Positions 36,865 through 44,577 of a DNA stretch of 64,000 nt are shown piece by piece. Below the pieces are notes generated by a model. That model saw nothing but the letters and a program-made list of their open reading frames with translations. It ran no database searches and had not been told where the DNA came from. The position numbers were made by a program, and so were the translations under genes. Every line of letters begins with the position of its first letter. Within the stretch, counting starts at the first letter, position 1. Source of the stretch: Granulicella rosea (GTDB lineage: Bacteria; Acidobacteriota; Terriglobia; Terriglobales; Acidobacteriaceae); contig NZ_FZOU01000012.1 in the NCBI RefSeq assembly GCF_900188085.1, positions 1 through 64,000 on the forward strand. Direction: 5' to 3'.

Positions 36865-37944
36865 CTACCGCAGCGACACATCCCAAACCTTACTCAACCG
36901 CGAAGACCCCGCCGGCCCCGTCACCGTCAGCACCACCACGTAGTCCCCCGCGCCCTTGTACGCATGCACCGGATGCTGCTCGACCGACGTACTGCCATCC
37001 CCAAAATCCCACTTCCACGTCGCCGCGCCCACGGACTCATCCTCAAACGCCACCACCCGCCGACCGACATCCAGCACCTTGAAGCTCCACCTCGCCGCGA
37101 TCCCCGGCGCCAGCCCCGCCTCCAGCGGCATCAGCCGGAAAGCCCGCAGTTGGCTGGCAATGCCATACATCGTATGCTGCGACGACAGGTTCCAGAACCC
37201 GTTGTTCACCGCCGCGCCGTCATAGTCGATCACCGCCCAGCCCAGCCCGATCGTCTTGCCCTCATACAGCTTCGACTCCACCGCCCGCACCGGTCCCTCG
37301 CACCCCGCATAGTCGAACGGCGTGATCCAGAACTCCAGCGTGTACCGCCCGCTCTCGCCATGCTTGAAGCTGTACCGCTGCGCATGATTCGCATACGGCA
37401 GCTCCTTGATCCACGGCTGACACCCCAGCACCATCGCCCAGTCCTTGCCCTCGGCCGGCGTAAAGATGTGGTAGTTCTGCGCCCCCGTCCCGAACATCGA
37501 AGCCCGCGCATCCGCCTCCGGCTGCTTCGCATTCAGACGAAACCGCGGGTTCAACGGCTCGCCTGAAAGATCGCCATCCACCACCACCTCGAACGTATCG
37601 TTATGCAGTCCAGGATCGCTGAAGTCCCAGAAGTTGTCATACGCCTCATACAAAAAGTAGAGCCGGTTCAACCCCTTCACCCACCCCACCTTCACATGCA
37701 CATCCAGGTCCTTCGCATTCGCCGACGCATGCTTCTTCGTATCGTCCCGCAGTTGGCTGGCATCGACCACATAGCTCTCCGGAACCATCGCCCAGTCGCT
37801 CGCGTCGCCATCGATCCGCGGTATCCTGTCCGCCGGAAACTGAAACACCTTCAACACCGCATCCGGCTGATCCTGCGCCAGCGCACGCAGCCCAACGAAC
37901 GGCAGACCAACGAGCAGCAGCAAACAACCCAGAATGCTCGTCAT
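36865..37944 (-). CDS. Secreted protein with CBM9-like and PKD domains
   Basis: 359-aa exported protein. The signal peptide (SILGCLLLLVGLPFVGLRALAQ) is followed by a CBM9-like carbohydrate-binding domain (IPRIDGDASDWAMVPES, NRLYFLYEAYDNFWDFSDPGLHNDTFEVVVDGD) and a C-terminal PKD domain (WKWDFGDGSTSVEQHPVHAYKGAGDYVVVLTVTGPAG). It has no evident catalytic motif, so it may bind plant cell-wall glycan. It is downstream of the GH28-like gene and may be co-transcribed with it. The chosen ATG at 37944 lies inside a copy of the REP-like element; the frame continues upstream to 38142 through repeats only. Confidence 0.75.
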   Translation of the reverse strand: MTSILGCLLLLVGLPFVGLRALAQDQPDAVLKVFQFPADRIPRIDGDASDWAMVPESYVVDASQLRDDTKKHASANAKDLDVHVKVGWVKGLNRLYFLYEAYDNFWDFSDPGLHNDTFEVVVDGDLSGEPLNPRFRLNAKQPEADARASMFGTGAQNYHIFTPAEGKDWAMVLGCQPWIKELPYANHAQRYSFKHGESGRYTLEFWITPFDYAGCEGPVRAVESKLYEGKTIGLGWAVIDYDGAAVNNGFWNLSSQHTMYGIASQLRAFRLMPLEAGLAPGIAARWSFKVLDVGRRVVAFEDESVGAATWKWDFGDGSTSVEQHPVHAYKGAGDYVVVLTVTGPAGSSRLSKVWDVSLR

Positions 37945-38145
37945 CCTGACCCTGAGCTTTTCGAAGGGGAAGGACCCCCGTATTGGCCTTTGTTGTTGCT
38001 CTCGCCGTTGCATCTGCCATTGCCTCTCTTGTCTGTCATCCTCGCGGACGATCTGCTGTTGCCTTTCGGTGGAAGCATGGGGCTTCAGCCCCATGAATGG
38101 AGCGGCGGCAAGAAAGGGCTTTAGCCCTGGCCCTTCTTCCATCCA
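37940..38145. repeat. REP-like element and GGGGCTTCAGCCCC/GGGCTTTAGCCC palindromes
   Basis: A modified REP-like copy with an 8-base insert (GTCATCCTGACCCTGAGC, then TTCGAAGGGGAAGGA) begins at 37940 and overlaps the start codon of the CBM9-like gene. A partial copy (GTCATCCTCGCGGACGATCT) lies at about 38035, and GGGGCTTCAGCCCC and AGGGCTTTAGCCCT palindromes at about 38080-38130. The stretch separates the GH28-like and CBM9-like genes. Confidence 0.7.
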
Positions 38146-39564
38146 TTACAAAACCGAAATCCCATCCCCCAGCTCCTTCCTCGCCCCTTCCCCCTTGAAC
38201 CGCACCACCTTCACCCCAGTCGACTCCCGAGCCTCCACCGCATTGCCAAAATACTCCGGCCGATGCGCGCCCCAGCTCACCGAGCAATCCTCGATCAGCA
38301 CCCCATCCGCCCGCTCGATGCTGAACCCGGCGGTGGCATGCGGCACAATCCCAGGCCCAGCCGTCGTCGGCCGATTGTCATAAATCCCGCCCGCATAGCG
38401 CGTCGTCTTATCCAGGGTCACATCCACATGCCGGAACGAAACATCCCGCACCCGGCTGCTCGCGCTCCCGCACACCCGCACGCTGTTCTCCGCCACGCCC
38501 TTCACCCGTTCGACCGTCACATCGTGCAGCGAACCCAGCTTCGTCTCCGCCTTGCGCGGGATCGCCGTAAACGAGATCGCCTCCCCGCGTCCCCACCACG
38601 GATCGGAGTAAAGCCGCGAGACGAACTCGATATCCCTGAACGCAATATGGAAGACGTTCCCCTCATCCCGCAGTTGAATGCAAAGCCCACGCGAGCTCGA
38701 CTTGATCTTGCAGCGCTCGAACAATACATCGTGGACATCGGAAGTAGTCTCCGTCCCGACCTTCACCCCCGCATCCTGCGTCTCGATCACGCAGTCATGC
38801 ACATGGATATCCGCCGACGGACCCCAGTCCTTCTCCTGCCGGCTCGTCTTCACTACGATCGCGTCGTCGCCCGAAACGATGTCGCAGTCCTTGATCTCCA
38901 CCCGCCGGCAGTGGTCCGGATCGATGCCATCGCAGTTCGGCACATCCAGCAGATTCCTCACCTTGATGCGGTCCACCAGCACATCCTCGCAACCCAGCAT
39001 GTGCAGCCCCCAGTTCGGCGCCTCGGCAAACGTAATGTCCCGCACCTCCAGATCCCGGCAGCCCGTCAGGATGAACATCTTCGGCCGCCACTCCTTCGGC
39101 AGCCACCACTCCCCCGCCTTGTCGTACCCGGTCATGAACTCGCGCGCCCGCCCCTGGAACGAGCCCGTCCCCGAGATGCGCAGCCCTCGCGCTTCATGCG
39201 CCGTGATGAACGCCTCCGCCGTATAGTCCTCGCGCCGCGTGCTCACGATCAACTGCGCATCGTCCGCCAGGTGGAAGTCGATATCGCCCTTCAGCTCCAG
39301 CGTCCCGGCCACATACTTTCTGCCCCCGCGCAGCAGCACCTGCGAACGCCCGCCCGCTGCAGCCGCAGCATCGATCGCCCGCTGAATCGCCGCCGTGTCG
39401 AGCGCCACTCCATCCCCCACCGCGCCGAACTTCGTCACATCGAAGACCCTCGCCGGCCCCACCGCCCGCAGCAGCGGATGAAACATCGCGTCGCCCGCCG
39501 CCAGCCCCGCCACCCGCAGCAACGTGCGCCGCGTCGGCAACCCCTCACCAAATCCATCCGCCAT
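38146..39564 (-). CDS. GH28-like right-handed beta-helix glycosidase (polygalacturonase family)
   Basis: 472-aa protein with a twin-arginine-like signal (TRRTLLRVAGLAAGD). The pectinase-type start VFDVTKFGAVGDGVALDTAAIQRAIDAA is followed by a beta-helix with NCDGIDPDHC (Asp212, Asp215) and SGDDAIVVK (Asp233, Asp234), the acidic residues of GH28. The third GH28 motif, normally GHG, reads QDAGVKVG, and the RIK motif reads CIQLRD, so the usual catalytic-site His and substrate-binding Arg-Lys are absent. It may have changed specificity, for example a rhamnogalacturonan- or rhamnose-directed hydrolase, or be inactive. Followed by the CBM9-like gene. Confidence 0.8.
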   Translation of the reverse strand: MADGFGEGLPTRRTLLRVAGLAAGDAMFHPLLRAVGPARVFDVTKFGAVGDGVALDTAAIQRAIDAAAAAGGRSQVLLRGGRKYVAGTLELKGDIDFHLADDAQLIVSTRREDYTAEAFITAHEARGLRISGTGSFQGRAREFMTGYDKAGEWWLPKEWRPKMFILTGCRDLEVRDITFAEAPNWGLHMLGCEDVLVDRIKVRNLLDVPNCDGIDPDHCRRVEIKDCDIVSGDDAIVVKTSRQEKDWGPSADIHVHDCVIETQDAGVKVGTETTSDVHDVLFERCKIKSSSRGLCIQLRDEGNVFHIAFRDIEFVSRLYSDPWWGRGEAISFTAIPRKAETKLGSLHDVTVERVKGVAENSVRVCGSASSRVRDVSFRHVDVTLDKTTRYAGGIYDNRPTTAGPGIVPHATAGFSIERADGVLIEDCSVSWGAHRPEYFGNAVEARESTGVKVVRFKGEGARKELGDGISVL

Positions 39565-40023
39565 CGTTCAAGCCCTCGTCGAGGTCATCCTACATGCGCC
39601 GCCGCGCCATTGTGAAACCGATTGCCTATTGATACCACCGCGCCGGACGCCCTCGCCCTTTCATTCCTGCGCATACGCGCATCCATCCCCCACCTTCCAA
39701 AATCCCCCAAACCGCCCGCAAAATCCCGTCCTCATCCGCTCTGCGCGCCCTCCAAACTCCCTTGTCATCCTCCGACCAACCGTTGTCATCCTTCGCGCAG
39801 CGGAGGATCTGCTTTCGCCTTTGCCCTCGTCGATCGATACCCACAAGATACCCGGTAGCTACCGCTAACAAATACCTACCCGGTATCCACCCAGTACCCT
39901 CCCTAATCCCGGGGAATCCGCTATGCTGGATGCAACCACACCGGATAGCTACCCGGTAGCCCGCGAACCTGGTAGCTACCTGCTATATATCCGGTAGCTA
40001 CCGCCTAAAAAGGAGACCGCAAA
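39565..40023 (+). other. 459-bp region with REP-like copy, parS-like palindromes and parA leader
   Basis: Left part: a REP-like copy at 39785-39812 (CCTTCGCGCAGCGGAGGA) and a partial one at 39764. Right part (from 39850): palindromes detailed in the next entry, a TATATAT box at 39984-39990 and the ribosome site AGGAG before parA. No gene was found. Confidence 0.7.
39853..40003 (+). promoter_or_regulatory. parS-like/operator palindromes GGTAGCTACC upstream of parA
   Basis: GGTAGCTACC occurs perfectly at 39854-39863, 39971-39980 and 39993-40002; two copies extend to the 12-bp palindrome CGGTAGCTACCG. Related units lie at 39873-39886 (ACCTACCCGGTATC) and 39943-39960 (GGATAGCTACC and ACCCGGTAGC). 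The last two perfect copies flank a TATATAT box, so a protein bound there would block the promoter. Position upstream of parA, followed by a small parB-like gene, matches centromeres of type Ib-like partition systems. Confidence 0.7.
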
Positions 40024-40716
40024 ATGCAGGTTCTCGTCTTCGCCTCCAGCAAGGGAGGCGTCGGAAAAACCACCTCCGCCCTCGCCCTCGCCACCGTCCT
40101 CACCCACCACGGCGTCCCCGTCACCCTCATCGACGCCGACCCCAACGCGCCCCTCGCCCTCTGGGCGAAGCGCTTTCCCGACAACGTCCCCGCGAACCTC
40201 ACCGTCAAGACCGCCTTCCGCACCGATGTCGCCGAGGTCATCGACGCCGCCACCGATCCCTACGTCATCGTCGACCTCGAAGGCAGCCGCAACGAGGAGG
40301 TCTCGGTCGCCATCGGGCGCGCCGACCTCGTCCTCATCCCCATGAAAGGAAACCAGTTGGACGCCGACGAGGCGGTCAACGTCATCCGCGTCATCCGCAA
40401 GCAGGAGACCATCTTCCGCCGGCCCATCCCGTTTCGCGTCTTCCTCTCGCAGACCTCGCCCGTCATCATGGACCGCGGCATGCGCGACATCTGCGACCAG
40501 ATGCGCGAGAACAACATCCCCATGCTGAACACGGCCATCGTCGAGCGCTCGGCCTTCAAGTCGCCCTTCCGCCTCGGCGGCACCATCTACGAGCTCTCCG
40601 AGCGCGAGGCCAACAACCCCGCCGCCGCCATCGCCAACGCCGAGGCCTTCGCCCAGGAGGTGCGCGACACTCTCATCGCAACCCAAACAAAACAGGAGGT
40701 TTCCGCTCGTGGCTGA
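40024..40716 (+). CDS. parA: ParA-family partition ATPase
   Basis: 230-aa cytoplasmic P-loop ATPase of the small ParA/VirC1 type, lacking the N-terminal helix-turn-helix of larger ParA proteins. The deviant Walker A is FASSKGGVGKTTSALALA (residues 7-24), followed by LIDADPNAPLALWA (Walker A') and VIVDLEGSRNEEV (Walker B). It should move plasmid copies apart with the small protein encoded next. AGGAG lies 9 bases upstream of the ATG. Its last 8 bases overlap the next gene, and the promoter is embedded in GGTAGCTACC palindromes, which suggests autoregulation by the partner. Confidence 0.9.
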   Translation: MQVLVFASSKGGVGKTTSALALATVLTHHGVPVTLIDADPNAPLALWAKRFPDNVPANLTVKTAFRTDVAEVIDAATDPYVIVDLEGSRNEEVSVAIGRADLVLIPMKGNQLDADEAVNVIRVIRKQETIFRRPIPFRVFLSQTSPVIMDRGMRDICDQMRENNIPMLNTAIVERSAFKSPFRLGGTIYELSEREANNPAAAIANAEAFAQEVRDTLIATQTKQEVSARG

Positions 40717-41158
40717 AACTCCCCGCAACCCCATCAAACTCGACTTCACCAGCGGCCTCGACAACCTTCCGCCACGCCCCCGCGCCGACGCCCACACCAC
40801 CCAGGCCTCGGTCGACGCAGGCCGGGAACTGGGCTTTACCGGTCGCATCGACGCCTCCGTACCCATTCCGAAATCGATCTTCCACCCTGAAAATGCGCAC
40901 CTGCTGCAGCCGCTTCCAACCCGCGCCGAGCCGCCCAGGCCTGCTCCTCCCAAGCTCGACGGACGCAGTCTGCGCAGCCGCGGCGCCAACATCCAGATGA
41001 ACATCAAGGTCACCGCCGAGGAGAAGGACCGCATCCTTCAGGAGGCCGCGCTCGCCATCCAGGACCCCACCCTGCGGATCAAAAACATCGGCGAATTCAT
41101 CGTGCATGTCGTCGATCTTTACCGCGAACGACGCGGCCCGGGCTCCGAACCCTGGTAG
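40709..41158 (+). CDS. ParB-like small partition protein
   Basis: 149-aa protein directly downstream of parA. The N-terminal two thirds are proline-rich and poorly ordered (LPPRPRADAHTTQ, TRAEPPRPAPPKLDGRS). The C-terminal part NIQMNIKVTAEEKDRILQEAALAIQDPTLRIKNIGEFIVHVVDLYRE could form a ribbon-helix-helix fold that binds the GGTAGCTACC sites. The GTG start at 40709 has a near-perfect ACAGGAGGT 8 bases upstream and overlaps the parA end. Assignment rests on position and the predicted fold; I see no classical ParB motifs. Confidence 0.65.
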   Translation: MAETPRNPIKLDFTSGLDNLPPRPRADAHTTQASVDAGRELGFTGRIDASVPIPKSIFHPENAHLLQPLPTRAEPPRPAPPKLDGRSLRSRGANIQMNIKVTAEEKDRILQEAALAIQDPTLRIKNIGEFIVHVVDLYRERRGPGSEPW

Positions 41159-41163
41159 TCCGC

Positions 41164-41596
41164 TTCCAGCCGGCTGCGGGAATTCGCCCCGCAGCCGGCT
41201 GGAAGACCGAACGCCCGCAGCCGGCTGGAAAGATCCAACTAAACCTCTTCTTTTCATTACTTACAGCGCCTTCCCCAAGCCCGCGGACAGGCTTTTCTTC
41301 CAGCCCGCTGCGGATACCATGCCTCCATCCGTCCAACTTTGCATCGTCCTCGGTGCGCCCTTGCGTCCATTCCGGCGAAAAGCCCGCAGCCGGTTGGAAA
41401 AATTAAGGCGAATTTTCCACATCTCCGCAGTTGGCTGGAAATTTCGCCTCCGCACTCCGCTGGAAAACTCCCGCAGTAGGATGGAAGAGCGTCCGCAGTG
41501 GGCTGGTACGGGCTCCGCAGCGCAGTGGAAGCCAGCTCCGCACCGGGTTGGAACCATTCCGCAGCGGGCTGGAAAACTTCCCGCAGTGGGTTGGAA
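41164..41596. repeat. Iteron array, 13 units, consensus CCGCAGNNGGNTGGAA
   Basis: Plus-strand units start at 41189, 41215, 41384, 41425, 41450, 41471, 41493, 41515, 41538, 41559 and 41581; minus-strand units occupy 41164-41179 and 41298-41313. From 41450 on, the start-to-start distances are 21, 22, 22, 23, 21 and 22 bp, about two helical turns, so the sites face the same side of the DNA. The CCGCA start and TGGAA end are nearly constant and the centre varies. They are probable binding sites of the initiator encoded at 41725. Confidence 0.88.
41413..41421 (+). promoter_or_regulatory. DnaA-box match inside the iteron region
   Basis: TTTTCCACA fits the DnaA-box consensus TTWTNCACA exactly. It lies between iterons at 41384-41399 and 41425-41440. 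A single 9-mer could be chance, but its place inside the iteron array favours function. Confidence 0.45.
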
Positions 41597-41724
41597 AAGA
41601 TTGCCGCTTAAACCTAGCGATGACAGCCACTTAGCCATCGCTTAAGGTCTTAAGATGTTTCACTGTTTTGTCCGGTTAGAGGAAGATTACAGACATTACA
41701 CACCTCCGCGGGGAGAGTCACGGT

Positions 41725-43248
41725 ATGGCCAGGCGCAGCACCAAACCCGAATCCACCCTCATCACGCTGCCTGATGCTGTCGACCTTATCCGGTTCGAGA
41801 AGAATCTCCTGCAGATCGGCTTCTTCGGCGCGCACGAGCGGCGCGGCAACAAGATCATGTCCAGCCGCCGCATCGAGCAGTGGGTGAACCGTGAAGGGAA
41901 GAAGATCAAGGTCTCGGCCGAGTTCCGCTCGTCGGACGCGCTCGGCCTGCCCAGCACCTCGGACCGCGACAAATACATGGGCTTCATGAAGCTCGCGATG
42001 GAGACCAAGCAGCGCACAGGCGCCATCTCGAACCCCATTCGCTTCTCGGGCTACAGCCTGCTCAACATCCTTGGCCAGTGCGATTCGGGCGAGAACTACG
42101 AGGCGCTGAACTCCTGGGGCATGCGCATGGCCGACACGACCATTACGTCCGAACAGATCATCTACTCCTCCTCGCGCAAGCGGTACATGAACAAGACGGT
42201 GCATGTCTTCCGCAGCTTCACGCGGCTGGGCGCGAGCAATCTGGATAACACCGGAAAGACGGACATGTTCGAGGTCGAGCTGGAGGACTGGCTGCTCGAG
42301 AATCTGAACGAGAGCTTCGTCGTGCCGGAAGACTTCAACATGTACCGCAAGCTGGTGCGGCCGACCGCGAAGGGCATCTTCGTCTACCTGTATCTGTGGT
42401 TCTTCGCGAGCCAGGGCAAGGAGGTCGAAAAGGACTACGCCGAGCTCTGTGCGCTGCTGAACGTGCGCTGCTACGAGCATGTCTCGAAGATCCGCGAGAC
42501 GATGGGACTGTCGCTGACCGACCTCGTGAACATCGGTTATCTGAAGTCGTGGGACATCAAGACGATGTCGTCGAAGGCGGGCTACAAACTGGTGCTGACG
42601 CCGGGCCGCGCGATGAAAGATGTGCTGACGATGACGCAGCGCAAGCAGCTTGCCGCAGCCGCGCAGGTGGAAACGCCCTTGTCCGAACCGCGCGAGCGCG
42701 CCCGTGCGGCGCTGATCGAGCAGGGCGTCAGCCAGGCCAAGGCGACCGAGCTGGCGAAGCGGCTCGACCCGGCCGGCATTCTCGCGCGCGTGGAGTATGT
42801 CGCCGCGCAGGTGCAGGCGGACCGGCGGGGAAGCATCAAGAATCCGGCGGGCTATCTGATCACCTTCGTCGAGGGCGAGCAGCCGGTGCCCGCGGGCTTC
42901 GTGATGCCGAAGACGAGCGAGCCGGAGCGCGGCCACGACGTTCACCACGATCGCGGCGACTCGCTGGTCGAGATGCAGTTGCAGGAGGAGTACGAGGCGT
43001 GGCGCATCGCGCAGGCCGACGCGGCGATCGCGACGCGCTTCGGTGGCGAGGCGCTGACGAAGAAGCTGCGCGAGATTTCCACCCGGCTGCGGAAGGACAA
43101 GGCCATGGCCGCGATGCTCGAACGCCTCGCCCCGGACCAGCGCCGGCGCGAGCTGCTGCGGTATCTGCGCAAGGATGTGCTGGCGGAGCTGGTGCTCGAA
43201 AGCTATGAGGACTGGCGCGTGACGCATCTGCAGGGCGCGTTGTTTTGA
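41725..43248 (+). CDS. RPA-type (replication initiator protein A-like) plasmid replication initiator
   Basis: 507-aa protein. The N-terminal 290 residues have the pattern of plasmid initiators of the RPA family: SNPIRFSGYSLLNILGQC, NYEALNSWGMRMADTTITSEQII, FEVELEDWLLENLNESFVV and KLVRPTAKGIFVYLYLWFFA, then a winged-helix-like CALLNVRCYEHVSKIRETMG. It should bind the iterons just upstream and open the origin. About 200 further residues (from LAAAAQVETPLSEP) form a helical, charged extension of unknown role. GGGGAGAG lies 7 bases upstream. I cannot confirm the family by search; the iterons, parA and the domain pattern agree. Confidence 0.82.
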   Translation: MARRSTKPESTLITLPDAVDLIRFEKNLLQIGFFGAHERRGNKIMSSRRIEQWVNREGKKIKVSAEFRSSDALGLPSTSDRDKYMGFMKLAMETKQRTGAISNPIRFSGYSLLNILGQCDSGENYEALNSWGMRMADTTITSEQIIYSSSRKRYMNKTVHVFRSFTRLGASNLDNTGKTDMFEVELEDWLLENLNESFVVPEDFNMYRKLVRPTAKGIFVYLYLWFFASQGKEVEKDYAELCALLNVRCYEHVSKIRETMGLSLTDLVNIGYLKSWDIKTMSSKAGYKLVLTPGRAMKDVLTMTQRKQLAAAAQVETPLSEPRERARAALIEQGVSQAKATELAKRLDPAGILARVEYVAAQVQADRRGSIKNPAGYLITFVEGEQPVPAGFVMPKTSEPERGHDVHHDRGDSLVEMQLQEEYEAWRIAQADAAIATRFGGEALTKKLREISTRLRKDKAMAAMLERLAPDQRRRELLRYLRKDVLAELVLESYEDWRVTHLQGALF

Positions 43249-43400
43249 CGCAGGTGCTGGTGTGGCGTGTCGTTTGGAACGGTCAGGTTGTTGGCTGGCG
43301 ATAACGGCGTTTATCGTTACTCATCCGGCCAAACCAATTGTGTCCCCTGCGTCGGTACTCCCTAGAGTTCTGCGGGCCGATGAGGCGATAAACTCTCGAT

Positions 43401-43784
43401 GTGAGAAAGCTCATCATCTTCGCCGGAACAGCTGCATTATTTTCTGCACTCATCGATGTCATTCACGGTCAGCACAACGGCGATGTTCATCGAACGTACA
43501 TTCACGTCGCCGAACTTGTGCTTTTCCTTCTATTCCTCACCGCTCTCGCATTGCAAGGGCGTAGGCAGGCAATGAGCAGGTTCGATCTCGGCGGTTGGGC
43601 AGCGAGTCTGTGCATCTCGCTTGCGTCAATAGTCTTAGGCTTCGCTTTGTTTGGTCTATCGGGCGGTAGCGCTCACGGCGATGGTGGCGCCATCTCCGTG
43701 GCTTTCGGAATCTTCGGAATACTTGGAATCGCTGGCGTACCCATCAGCCTTGTCGGCTGGCTGATCGCGCGCTTCAACCGGTAA
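43401..43784 (+). CDS. Small hypothetical membrane protein
   Basis: 127-aa protein with four predicted membrane helices: about residues 4-21 (LIIFAGTAALFSALIDVI), 36-52 (VAELVLFLLFLTALALQ), 64-86 and 98-121 (ISVAFGIFGILGIAGVPISLVGWLI). There is no known domain. The start is GTG at 43401 with GAGGCGA about 12 bases upstream, a weak support. It follows the replication initiator but lies outside an obvious operon. It could be a plasmid maintenance or entry-exclusion protein; this is a guess from position. Confidence 0.55.
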   Translation: MRKLIIFAGTAALFSALIDVIHGQHNGDVHRTYIHVAELVLFLLFLTALALQGRRQAMSRFDLGGWAASLCISLASIVLGFALFGLSGGSAHGDGGAISVAFGIFGILGIAGVPISLVGWLIARFNR

Positions 43785-43925
43785 GGGAGGAGTTCGTCTC
43801 GAGCCAGCGCCGAACAAGCAGATACAAATTAGTACCGGGAAGCCGGCTTGTCGGCAATCATCGAATAACGCCAGGCCGAAGGTGCGACTGCAACAGCCAT
43901 CGCACCGGGCGAACGAAAAGGCAGT

Positions 43926-44241
43926 TCAGCCTGCTGTCACTGTGCGCCTACGCTTGGGAATGTAGCCTTCGGGCACTTCGTCGCCGGGCTCGGGCGGGTT
44001 GTCGCCGCCTTCCTCGAACATCGCGGGCGTCTTGGCGATGGCCTCACGACCGGGCTTCTCTCGTGCCTTGATCCACGCGTCATGCTGTAGGACGGCCAGC
44101 CTTTCGGCGACGGCGACATGGATGAACTGGTTGAGCGAAACGCCTTCCTGTTTTGAAAACGCCTCTGCGCCTTGGCGAATGGGACGGCATCAGCCGTAAC
44201 GAAAATAGTGGAACCTTTATTTTGCGCGATTCGGCTGCCAT
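43926..44241 (-). pseudogene. Frameshifted HicB/Arc-type antitoxin gene
   Basis: Starting at ATG 44241, one frame reads MAAESRKIKVPLFSLRLMPS. After a GGG run at 44181-44183 another frame continues IRQGAEAFSKQEGVSLNQFI, then HVAVAERLAVLQHDAW, to a stop at 43926. Joined, they make a ribbon-helix-helix antitoxin of about 104 aa (LRLP..IR.GA..F...EGVSLNQFI is the family pattern) with a hydrophilic C-terminal tail. The total length is 316 bp, one base more than a multiple of three, consistent with a single-base insertion. No toxin partner remains beside it. Confidence 0.6.
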
Positions 44242-44421
44242 CGCCTTCTCCCGTTGCTCATTAGACTCGGCGTCATGGGCGCACAGGAAGGCTTTACGGC
44301 GTCGTGTGCCCCTCTCGTCGCGCCAGTCGGCATAGCAGCGGCCACCTTTTTGAAAGACGGAGATACCTCCGGTCGAACGCATCTTCAGCGCTGAGATTTT
44401 TGAGAGACAGGATCGCCGCAA
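44242..44421 (-). pseudogene. Remnant of a tyrosine integrase N-terminus
   Basis: The frame upstream of the antitoxin remnant reads MRSTGGISVFQKGGRCYADW, then RDERGTRRRKAFLCAHDAES. This matches the N-terminal arm-type DNA-binding domain of phage-like tyrosine recombinases (the YADWRDERGxRRRKxF pattern). The catalytic domain is absent: the frame runs directly into the antitoxin start MAAESRK. It marks an old integration or deletion next to the replication module. Confidence 0.5.
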
Positions 44422-44577
44422 CTCGCATCCATACCATCAGAGTGATGTCACGAAGTGGACACCTGGACTGGGTTTGGCAGCGCTGCGAAGATTTGCTTTG
44501 ACAAATCCACCAGCAATCGGGCAATCTCATGTGTGTTTCAATAGAGAGTATATTTCCTAATTAGAGGCAGGGCTTCC

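Larger units (their letters stand above)
41159..41724. other. Putative replication origin with iterons and a DnaA-box match
   Basis: 566 bp without a gene, lying between the parB-like gene and the initiator gene. It carries 13 copies of a 16-bp repeat (see next entry), a DnaA-box match TTTTCCACA (TTWTNCACA) at 41413-41421, a T-rich stretch around 41240-41265 and CTTAAGGTCTTAAG near 41642-41655. This is the layout of an iteron-controlled plasmid origin. Confidence 0.8.

Noticed and set aside
41164-41596. Possible CRISPR array
   Set aside because: Repeats are only 16 bp, degenerate in the centre, spaced by 5-9 bases, and two are inverted; there are no cas genes. An iteron array explains them better.
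44294-44530. A 78-aa minus-strand frame upstream of the integrase remnant
   Set aside because: No domain, unusual composition, no ribosome site, and it overlaps the integrase-like frame.
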